From Nematostella vectensis (taxonomy: Eukaryota; Cnidaria; Anthozoa; Actiniaria; Edwardsiidae), in NCBI RefSeq assembly GCF_932526225.1, contig NC_064037.1, forward strand, positions 10,524,203 to 10,584,202: a stretch of DNA of 60,000 nt, written 5' to 3'. Position 1 is the first letter of the stretch. Every line of letters starts with the position of its first letter. Both the position numbers and the translations under genes were made by a program. This document shows positions 35,601-47,600 of this stretch, piece by piece. Under the pieces are notes generated by a model that ran no database searches, was not told the origin of the DNA, and worked only from the letters and a program-made list of their open reading frames with translations.

Positions 35601-38600
35601 AGTTTGTAATGCATCATGCCATCACTGTGCTTGTTGGGCCGTGTGTTTTCTATGGTTCCATTCACTCTGAAGTTACAAGCTTGCAGTTTCGACTGGAGTA
35701 TGGAATAGTTGGACCACACATTGATGGGGTTAGTTATTCAATACATTACTCAATGTATAACTAGTGCAACAGGCTCAGCATCAGTATTTTATTTATTGCA
35801 TTATCAAGAACAGTCCGACTATAGTAGGTCTGGAGAAATGAATAGAAAAGGAGTGTACTTGTAATGGGCACGCCTTTGTCTAAAGTGCCAAACAGGTGTG
35901 GAAAAACTGCCCTTGGATATATTACCCATGTTTTAGAATACTATCTAAACATTCTTTCGCTTTGTGGGTACTTTTTAGAGTACTGTTAGTTTTTTTTAGA
36001 ATGATGCATGATGATGATAATGCATTAAATATAACTGTAGGCAGCCACATTGTTTGCTGAGAATGTGCACAAAAACATTATGGAAACAGAAGAGAAGAGT
36101 CACATTGTCTTAGGTAAGAGCTGTTGTAAGTGAGGGTAATATTCTGATAATGATGCTTTTCTTAAAGTTGTATGTAATTGTAGTAAGCCTTATCTAATAA
36201 AAATGCTTTCAGATATCACGATACCTGTACTGCATATGGAGGATGAGTGGAACAGTGAGCTTTGGAAATACGATGATATTGCAAATAACCCTGTAAGTTG
36301 ATTTGTGTCCATACTTTAGTCCTGTAAGTACAAAGTTTTTTTATGTGTATGGTGCATCTCTCATGCAAGGAATGTAAACACATTTGCAGATTGGATTTAT
36401 CAGCTCTGTTAAGACTGCTGCTCTAAACAGTAAAAAGATATCTGCTAAGGTAAACTTTTTATTTTAAAATAATTTTTTTTAAAGACAAACCTCAAGTTTT
36501 TGATAAAAACGTTTTTGTTTCAGTGCGTGTTTTTCCTAGACCCAGAAAGGAGAGCATATCAAATAGGCCAGAAACAATACAACTTCAACTTCATCAGGGT
36601 TCTACAACAAGGGTCCGTCTGTCTGTTCCTCTTTCTTTTCATTTGTCTGTCCAACTGCCTGTCCATCTTATCGAATGTTGTTTTCTAAACAGAACATCCT
36701 GTCTATCCTCCCTACCGTACCTCAGTGCATTTGAAGGAGTATTTGAGAGCCATTCCCCTGTCAGGAACTATCTTGCCTGGTTTGAGAATGTTAACATACC
36801 GGAGAAACCTGTCCAGTTTCGTGAGCCAACCACCAGTAATACCACACGTTAGTATCGCACCACACATTGTTCTGGAATATTAATGTTGTAACAAACATAA
36901 GGGAAATATAGAATAATCAATGAATCATCTCTATTATAGTATCCATGTCAATTTACAAAAAAAATACAAAAGGAATGAATATTAAAGTGCTAAAACCAAA
37001 AGTATGGTCTGGATAGTTCTAAATTGTGTTTGATTATTTCGAGGCCTCTACCAATGACCGACAAGTATCGACTCACTTGTTCAGTGGAACTCCCCCAGGA
37101 GTTTACTCGAATAAGATGCAAAGAATCAAATAGCAAACAAGCGGGTCTTCAAGCCCTTTCCATTCCGTCAAACTTTTATTTCAAAAATGATATTTTTCCC
37201 CAGATCCCGATTTAGTTCTGAGAGACGATACAAAACGGTGCTCTGCATCAAGTTTAAGTTTGTTGAGACAGACAGAAACCTACATTGAAATGAATCTGTC
37301 TCGTTTGTGTCATGCACGAACTAAAGGCCTGAACTAGGCGACATGAAGCATCAAACATATCTCCTAAATGTCACCAGCAAAAACATATAGGACGCGACAC
37401 GAAAATGTCTCTTAGCTATCCGATAAACAATTCTTTGTCGCTGCTACAAGATTTGTCGCGAGCTACAATGTCGCTGGGGGACAATGAGTGTAGTTTATCC
37501 AATGTTTGCCTTTTTTGGAGAATAAACTGCTGCTGTTGTTGTGATTAATACGAGGTCTACAAAAGATATGTACAGTAAGGCATTTATGTGAATATTTTAC
37601 TCGACGCTGTGATTGGTGGGGGCCTTGGGAGTATGCGAGTACATTAGAACTGTCCATACTTTTGGGTCCAGTGTTGTAAAAGTATAATCAATGGACCATC
37701 TCAGCTAAGTTCTTGGAAATATTTATTATTATTTTTATATTATTATATTTATTTTATATTATCTGTTTATTATTTCACAGGAAGTAGGGGGATATCTTCC
37801 CTATGGAGCAGGCCGTCTAAACAGCAGAGGCAAGCTTCAGGGTGTCCATCCAACACAACGCAAGAAGGAGGAGATTTGCTTTCCGCTTCTGACAGCTCTG
37901 TCTCATTAGCAGATGGGCCCTATGCTGACGAGGTGCAGAATACGTTACGGTATGTGTAAGGCAACATTTCTCAATCTTAAAGATAGGCCTAGGGACGAGA
38001 GGAAACACAATCAGATTGTTCAACTCTTTCTATGTATATACTTGTTAATGTGAACGATTTGCTGTAGGAATCATTTCAAGATGATGATCTCGTCGCTGCC
38101 AGGAGAGGAGAATCTCTTCCCCATGCTCCACTACATTATTCTGCTTCTTCTCATGGACAGGTACATCTCCCCCCACCCCCACCCCCCACCATCATGACAG
38201 GTACATCTCCTCATCCCAAACCCCCCCCCCCCCCCCCGCACCCGTCATCATGGACAGGTACATTTGTAGTCTGACTCCACACGCACATTCTTCCACCCCC
38301 TTTGTGTTGATATTGTGCTGGGAATACTATGGTCGATATTGTGAATAAGATACCTAAGAAGCTCCGTCTTAATTGAGCTATCAATGAAATTCTGTGTAAT
38401 GTCTAACCAACGCAGTTTCAAGGCTTTTAAGGGCACCCTGATAGACTTGGCCAGGGAAATAATTTGCAACACACGATGGTATATAATTTCTGCTCTCAAG
38501 AATTAGAGGAAGGCAGGACCACACAAGTGAAGCATACTCAACCACAAATAAGCGAGCAGTAGAGGGATACGAGGTCTGCTTGTGGGGCACTGGCCTTCAT

Positions 38601-41600
38601 AAGTGTCCTGAAAGCATACATCCGCCGCACATGGCCAACAACCTGAGCATTTCAGACCGTTAGCTATCGAAAGTCATTTTTTGTGACTGTTTCTGCAACA
38701 TCTATACGTAGGGATAATGAGGAGTCTTTGGAATGTCTGTTGGAAGCCATGCACCTTGTCCAAAGCTCTTCGTACAAACTGCACCTCATTATCGAGAAGA
38801 ACTTCCACCTACAGGATCTTATCAAGCATTTCCTTGCAAAGGAGGTGAGGGAATTATTTTTTTGCTGTTATTTTTTTCATGATGTGATGTGCTTATTAGA
38901 TGTTGGAGCGTAAGGTAAGTATGCCTTCAACGGCACACAGGGATAAACTCACAATTATCGGACCATGGGGTTTTCGACATGTTTTTTGAAGGGAAATCAC
39001 TGTACAAGAGCCTAAAAAACTATACGTCTAAAGAGGAAGGTAGGAAAGTAAATGCCAGCAGCTCTTCTAAAAATATCAGCTGACTCGTTTGTGATGATAT
39101 TTATTTTTTCCAGAGCTCGGATTCGCACCTTGTGCAAAGCCAGTACTTGGATTATCGTCGCTCCATCCAGATGCTTTTCTTCAATGAACTGTAGGTCCTT
39201 GTTATTGATGTGTTTCGTTTGTGACCGTTTTATATGAAAAGTTATTGATGTTTGAATCCTTTGTGGTATTTACATATTATAAAAGGATGTTCTTGTCAGT
39301 TCTTAATATGGTAGTTATAGCGAACCCCATACCTGAGAAAAAGTGGTATACAAGAAAAATATGGTAAAGCAGGGTATGACAACCAAACTTGGCAGGTGTC
39401 ATGAAGGTGTCAAGGAGGATGCCACAATATGGTCACGTGTTGTGTGACGTCATCGACGACGTCACCTGTAGCATAAAAACGTGATTTAAAGCAAAAACAT
39501 TCATATCTCTTGAAAGAATCATTATTTCACAACCAAATATGGCAGATGTCATGTTTGTGTCAACGGGGGTGCAAAAATATTATCACGTGATTTGTGACAT
39601 CAATGACGTCACTAAAAGCAATATTATTCCGATATCATTATGAATAAAAATATCCTTACTTATAAACGAAACATCAAGGTGTCACGGGGGGATGCACCAA
39701 TGGTCAAGTGATTGTGACGTCATCAGTGATGTAACTAGAAGTAAAAATATGTTTACGTCATCAAAATAAAAAAATATTTATATTTCAATAAAGAAACATT
39801 GTATGAAAACCAAACTTGGTGGGTGTCATGTATGTGTCAAGTACGGTGCCAAGATATGGGCACGTGATGCGTGACGTCATCGATGACGTCACTTTAAGCT
39901 AACTTTGAAAATCCCGATGTCATATCTTTATTTTATATCTCCTATGAATATCTATATTCATATCTCGAAACATCAAATGACAACACAACTTGGTGTGTCA
40001 TGTGTGTCAAAGGGTGGGCAACAATATGGTCGTGTGGTTTTTTTACGTAATCAATGACGTCACTTCACTAGGTGTGTATTCTCAAGTGGGGTGCATTGGG
40101 ATGGTCACGTGACGTCATCGACGACGTCACTAAAATTAAAACTACCATAACGCCGAAGGGACCGTATGACAACTAAACTTGTTATGTGTCGTGTAGATGT
40201 CAAGGGTTGAGGGAAGGGGGTTTAACAAGTTGGTCGCGTGATCTGTGAAATCGTTGACGTCGTCAAAAACAGAAATATAATAATAATTTTTAATTAAATT
40301 AATTTGTAGGCAGGAGCGAAGCCGTGAGTATATGGTAGCTGGTCGGGTGCTGTTAGAAAAACTCGACGCCATTGCCATCAAGCCCACGAGTCCAAATCAG
40401 ACCAGAGCCTTACCTCTTTGCGACGAGGTATTCTCCTTTGTCTGCTTACAATATATTGGTACAGCTTCACCCCAAAATGTACATCTAAAACGCCTATAGG
40501 AGTACCAGTCAGATTTGCAGCGAGTACATGCTAGACTCTAGTGAAAGTCAGATTATTTGTCTCAAAGATTTAAAGCGCATTGTCACCAGTTTACTTCCGG
40601 AGGGCCGACGGAAACCTTAACCAAAAAGATAATCTATTAGAATCCGCGCTATTAAACAGGCCACCCGCTCTAAATTATCAGTCAGTTCCTCGAAAAAACT
40701 TCAAATAGACGCACTGCTTTCACAATTTTGAAATATTTTTCGCCTTTTCCGTTAAAAATCATCGGAGATTGTTACGTTATCGACCAGTAGTAAACTGGTG
40801 ACAATGCGGCTTTAAGTTTTGCCTTGTAAAATTCATGTTGAATGTTAAGAATAATTTTTCATGATGTTCCGTGACGAGAGTAATGTTTTATTGTAGGTAC
40901 TGAAGGAGCTTGATGTGATAAACAGATACTGCACCACCGTCATGATGGGCATGGTGGATGATGCACTGAGCTTCTGTCCACATCTCGTTGTAAGTTTGCT
41001 TCCTTTGCAGCCGCTAGCGCAGAGTCACGCAACACTTCCTGCGTGATTCCGACACGAGCGGCTGCAAAGTAGACTAGTAAATTAACAACTTTGTAAGAGT
41101 AAGTTTAGGGGTCACACTTTTGCTTCTGAGAAAAATACGGAGAAGAAGATGATGATAGTGCTGATGATTATTATGATTATGATGGTTATGTTTATAATGA
41201 TGACAATGATCTTTTTTTTCCCTTGCTCAGCGCCATTTCCCGACCCTAGAAGACAAGACCCGAGACTTGTCGTCTTTTCGCCACACCAAACACGGAGTGG
41301 AGATGCCATCTTTGATGACCCAGGACAACATGTGTGAGTATCGTTCTCACAAACAGATAAACTTTACACAGATTAACTTTAATCCCAGAGTAACATTCAA
41401 TGCTTTCTCTTCTAGTTCTGAATGTCGAGCAAGGCAAACAGGCGATCGGTCTTCAGGGTCCGATTGCTACATCATCTACTCGGCTGAAGGTTTGGGAATA
41501 AATCCTTCCAATCTTATTTTATTGCAGTATATACACCCCTTCCCCTTAAGTGCATAACCAACCAATATTCCTCTTCTTCAGTACTTTGTAGACACACGGT

Positions 41601-44600
41601 TTGACGAGACGTTAGAAACTTTCCTTGGGGATTTGCTGAGTGGAAGCTGTCTCCCACCTAACCCTTACCCACGACTGGTGTCACATCTAAGACTGGCCGC
41701 CAATAGGTAATGGGTAGAACTATATAATCTCCCCACCTAACCCTTACCCACGACTGGTGTCACATCTAAGACTGGCCGTCAATAGGTAATGGTAGACCCT
41801 TATAATCTCTCCCCTCTAACCCTTACCCACGACTGGTGTCACATCTAAGACTGGCCGCCAATAGGTAATGGGTAGAACTATATAATCTCCCCACCTAACC
41901 CTTACCTACGACTGGTGTCAAATCTAAGACTGGCCGTCAATAGGTAATGGTAGACCCTTATATCCCCCCTCTAATCCTTACCTACGACTGGTGTCACATC
42001 TATGGCTGGCCGCCAATAGGTAATGGGTATACCTTTATCACCCCACTCTATCCTTACCTACGACTGGTGTCACATCTATGGCTGGCCGCAAATAGGTAAT
42101 GGGTATACCTTTATCACCCACTGCCCAACCCTTACCCTCGGCTGTTGTAACATGTAAAGCTGGTCATGTGTAAACCATTGTTAACCCTCAACCTAGCCCT
42201 TACGCGACTGGTATCACATCTAAGGTTGCCATCATGGGTAGACCTTAATTAACCCTCCTTTGTATGGTGTTTTTTTCAGTATGGAGTTACTGGGTGAGAA
42301 AAGAGATCGCCTCCTCTCAAAACTTTTACCGGATTCCGCTCAACTGGTAGACTCACAAAATCACATATTCCACCCTCCTGGGTGTGAAGCCTATGGTAAG
42401 GCTAGTTGTACATTCAGACAAGACAAATAAATGTACATGTATCTCATATAGACAACCATCCTGATGTGGGCGATGAAGCCTATGGTGAGGGTAGTTGTAC
42501 ATTTAGACAAGACAAATAAATGTACATGTATCTCATATATACAACCATACTGATGTGGGCGATGAAGCCTATGGTAAGGGTAGTTGTACATTTAGACAAG
42601 ACAAATAAATGTACATGTATGTATATCACATATACCATCATCCTGGGTGGGTCGTGAAGCCTATGGTAAGATTACATAAAGCACTTCTCCCGGGGTGAAG
42701 CCTATGGTTAAACCAATTACATATCAGAACAAAGCTATTAACCACACCCAGGTGATCGTAATTATGAGCCAGAATCAGTCATTATATCGAGTATTCCTAC
42801 ATGAGGTGTTTGATGTAATGTGAATTTCTAAAAGTGTTGTCATTCTTATCGTGATGTTCTGGTTAATGTCCAACCTCTAGGTACTTTGAGCGCTGTGTCT
42901 TCAATCGATAGCCGGGCATACAATGAGCTTCTTGAGAAGTTACGTTTTGTCATTAACAAAGTCAACCCCTGCATCACTGAGATTGGTTTCAAGGTAACCT
43001 CTCATCCCTTAGTAACCTCTCATCAGTTCCCTTCTGTTTTACTGGTTCCCAGTTCCCTTCTGTCTTCCTGGTAGCGCTCTCAGCCTGATTCATATTGTTT
43101 TCCCTGTCTCACTAATATTTTGGTGCCCTTGTGTGGCTTGTCGCGCGTAGCATATCGCGTGTGGCATGCTGTCCAGATTCTCGTGTCTAATCTCCTCAGG
43201 CTACTGTCGGGGCGTGTCTGACTGGCTTCAGCCCTCTCTACGGCCGTCTTATGCCGTATGTCCACGAGATAGAACTCGAGGAACATTATTTCATCCGCGG
43301 ACCCCGACACGCCAAGGCCGATGCTATCCAATACTTCAACAAGCTAGGTAAGACATTTAGGACATTTTACTTATCAGGTTAAGTGTGTTACAGCGCGAGA
43401 ACGAAAATGACAAACAGCAACATATACGAACACCTGGTCGTCATTGAGACTTACGAACTGCATTTGTTCTGTTTCAGTGTTCGATCACCTGGAAGGGTTT
43501 GCTGAGGTTGATAATCCCTCCCTTCTTTTTGTGGGTAAAGAACTATAGTTATGGAGCTGGACAATGCACGAAAGCCGTGTATAAGGCTCGACTATTATTC
43601 TTTTTAAGGAGTGTTTCTGGGCTTGGCTGGAGTAAGGCGGAGCCTCCAGGAGATTGTGCCAACTCAGCGTAGGAAAGCATTCGTTGCTCTGCTAACCTCA
43701 ACCGTGAATGCCAAGCAACCTGTTTATATAAAGGTATAGTTACCTGCTATAACCAACAAAATGTCAAAAAGTCTTTAGAGAAATGACAGCACCACGCTCA
43801 GGCTTAGGCACAGGAAGCCAATCTTCTGAAGACTTTCTTTCTCGAATCCTTTGAACTTTATACTCCTCCGCGTCAGATTACTCTGTAATGTTTTTACCAC
43901 CTTTTCTCAGGTGTACGTTCAGATGGACTGGCGGCTGGTCCTGGTTAAGAAATCATTTATGCTGCATTACATAGAAGGTGCATTCACCAAGTAAGTACAC
44001 GATGCTCTGAGGGGGAGGGGGTGAGTTAGAACGGACGTGGGTTGGAGGGGGGAGGGTCAGCACTGTGGGTATGTTCAAGAGCCCCCTTCGAGGGGAAGAG
44101 AGAGCTGTGGGTGTGTGCAAAGGATCCCTGGAGGGAGTGGGGAGCTGTGGGTGTGTGCAAAGGATCCCTGGGGGAGTGGGGAGCTGTGGGTGTGTGCAAA
44201 GGATCCCTAGGGGGAGTGGGGAGCTGTTGGTGTGTGCAAAATATCCCTGGGGGAGTGGGGAGCTGTGGCTGTGTGCAAAGGATCCCTGGGGGGGGGGGGG
44301 GGGGGGGGTGGGGAGCTGTGGGTGTATGCAAAGGACCCTGGAGGGAGTGGGGAGCTGTGGCTGTGTGTGCAAAAGGTCCCTGGGGAGAGTGGGGAGCTGT
44401 GGGTGTGTGCAAAGGATCCCTGGGGGAGTGGGGAGCTGTGGCTGTGTGCAAAGGATCCCTGGAAGGAGTGGGGAGCTGTGGCTGTGTGTGCAAATGATCC
44501 CTGGGGAGAGTGGGGAGCTGTGGGTGTATGCAAAGGATCCCTGGAGGGGAGTGGGGAGCTGTGGCTGTGTGCAAAGGATCCCTGGGGGGAGTGGGGAGCC

Positions 44601-47600
44601 GTGGGTGTATGCAAAGGATCCCTGAAGGGAGTGGGGAGCTGTAGCTGTGTGCAAAGGATCCCTGGGGGGAGTGGGGAGCTGTGGGTGTATGCGAAGGATC
44701 CCTGGAGGGGAGTGGGGAGCTGTGGGTGTGTGTAAAGGATCCCTGGGGGAGTGGGGAGCTGTGGGTGTGTGCAAAGGATCCCTAGGGGGAGTGGGGAGCT
44801 GTGGGTGTGTGCAAAATATCCCTGGGGGAGTGGGGAGCTGTGGATGTGTGCAAAGGATCCCTGGGGGGAGTGGGGAGCTGTGGGTGTGTTCAAAGGATCT
44901 CTGGGGGGAGTGGGGAGCTGTGGCTGTGTGTGCAAAGGATCCCTGGGGGGAGTGGGGAGCTGTGGGTGAGTGCAAAGGATCCCTGGGGGAAGTGGGGAGC
45001 TGTGGCTGTGTGCAAAGGATCCCTGGAGGAAGTGGGGAGCTGTGGGTGTGTGCATAGGATCCCTGGGGAGAGTGGGGAGCTGTGGGTGTATGCAAAGGAT
45101 CCCTGAAGGGAGTGGGGAGCCGTGGGCGTGTGCAAAGGATCCCTGGGGGGAGTGGGGAGCTGTGGGTGTATGCAAAGGATCCCTGAAGGGAGTGGGGAGC
45201 TGTGGCTGTGTGCAAAGGATCCCTGGGGGAGTGGGCAGCTGTGGGTGTGTGCAAAGGATCCCTGGGGGGAGTGGGGAGCTGTGGCTGGTCCCTGGGGGAG
45301 GGGGGAGCTGTGGCCGTGCGCAAAAGATCCCTGGGGTAGTGGGGAGCTGTAGCTGTGTGCAAAGGATCCCTGGGGGAGTTGAGAGCTGTTGGTGTATGCA
45401 AAGGATCCCTGGAGGGGAGTGGGGAGCTGTGGGTGTGTGCAAAGGATCCCTGGGGGGAGTGGGGAGCTGTGGGTGTGTGCAAAGGGTCCCTGGGGGAGGG
45501 GGGAGCTGTGGGTGTGTGCAAAGGATCCCTGGAGCGAGTGGGGAGCTGTGGCCGTGCACAAAGGATCCCTGGGGGGAGTGGGGAGCTGTGGGTGTGTTAA
45601 AGGAACACTAAACAAAAAGATTAACTCTTTGAACTTGCAGGTATGAGAGGTTTTATACCCAGTCGCCACTTGGGCTCTACCAGAACGTCTTTTCATCCCA
45701 AGAAGTGGTGAGAAGTAGCTGCAATAATGAAATGGGCCAATAAATAGCAGCCTGGACAAAGTGGTCAATTTCTTTCTCTGATCTTTGATTTGTCGACACT
45801 TTCTATTGATATTGTGGTGATTTTGGGTTATAATAATAATAATAATAATTTATTAATTTATATTGCGCTTTTTTCATATAATGATCAAAAGCGCATTACA
45901 ATATAACTAAATGTTGAACTAATATATACAATAAAATTTACAATTATAATCGAAAATAATATGAAATAATAGATTCATAGGAAAAATATTGAATAAAAAA
46001 ATAAAATAATAAAAATAAAAATATCTTTATATTGATGATTATGTGATATCAAGTGTTAAAAGCTAATTTAAAAAGATGAGTCTTAAGTTGCGCTTTAAAA
46101 TTAAAGATACTGCAATTGATGGTGCGAAGATTTGCAGGGAGAGCGTTCCATAATGTAGGTGCAGCAACACTAAACGATCTGTCACCGAAAGACTTCATCA
46201 TTTTTCCTGGGGGATGCATTAAAGAAAGGCCCTCATTTGAGCGCAGTGAATAGCGCGCGTTATTCTTAATTCTAATGAGATCAGTTATGTAACGAGGAGC
46301 TAGCCCCTGAAGAGCTTTGAAAGTGATTAGCAAGATTTTAAATTTAACCCGATACCTTACAGGCAACCAATGAAGATTTCTTAGCACAGGCGTAATATGA
46401 TCGTACTTTTTGCATGACGTGAGCAGCCTAGCTGCAGCATTCTGCACCCTTTGTTATGATTTAATGTCGTGTCAATTACTAATCTCGTAGCACACGACAC
46501 CCCACTCCCCTCCCCTGTGTCTTTTGAAAAGTGTTTCGTGCTGATTTTCAGGCGTCGCTGTTCGTGCGTTCTTGCGGGCCACAAGACCGTGGGGACCCTT
46601 GTGGGGGAGCAAATCTGTCTCTCAGTATGGTCCACGTGGATCACGTGATCGAGCGCGCGAGGCATGATGGAAACTATCTAGATATCTACCGCTGGCTGCT
46701 AACAAGAAGTCTCATGAAACAGGTGCGGTCGGTCACGCCATTCCAGGGTGCGTGACATGTCTTGTCACGCCATCCCATGATCAATGTTTTCCATCATTAA
46801 TCTGCACTAAAAAGCTTCACATAATAATAAGTATTTCTTACGTAGGAGTCGTCGTTCGTCTTCGAGGCCTGGTGCATGATGCACAGTACACCTGCGCAGC
46901 TAGAGTACCTACAGACGCTGAACCGAACACTGCAGGCGCTGGTGTACGAAGAGCTCAGTAGAACCTTTGCGCCCGCGAGCCAGGATGCGGACCATTCCGT
47001 GAGTATGCACGAACCATTGTTATCGGCTGAAATAAACTCCTCTGATTTGTCGCGTCTGTTGTTCGTTCCCAGTCCATGCTCGATGCTGGCGTGCTCGGTT
47101 GGATGTTTGACGTGTATTGTGCCAAGCTGGGTGGTGTGCTGGAGAGGGGGACCTGCATGGCACCTAGCGGATTAATGATCATGTTACAAGGTACGAAGGG
47201 ACAGCACGCTCACGATACTAAACAACACGCTTACGTCACGCTGCACGATACAAAACAACACGCTCACGACACGCTAGACGGTACAAACAACACGCTTACG
47301 TCACGCTACGCTATACAAAACAACACGCTTACGACACGCTACACGGTACAAACAACACGCTTACGTCACGCTGCACGATACAAAACTACACGCTCACGAC
47401 ACGCTAGACGGTACAAACAACACGCTTACGTCACGCTACGCTATACAAAACAACACGCTTACGTCACGCTACACGGTACAAACAACACGCTTACGTCACG
47501 CTGCACGATACAAAACTACACGCTTACGACACGCTACGCGATACAAAACAACACGCTTACTACACAGTACAAAACAACACGCTTACTACACGTTACACGA

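Noticed and set aside
36523-36852. Continuous 109-codon frame across exons 11 and 12 of the large gene (RVFPRPRKESISNRPET...)
   Set aside because: Its phase does not fit exon 10, whereas the CVFFLDPERRAYQIGQ frame does and then rejoins through a GT-AG intron. The long frame is probably a coincidence at its left half.
43953-45768. Minus-strand open frames up to 522 codons, proline/threonine/histidine-rich, plus plus-strand glycine/cysteine-rich frames
   Set aside because: They are translations of the 40-bp minisatellite in several frames at once, inside an intron of a well-supported gene. No start context, splice logic or non-repeat domain.
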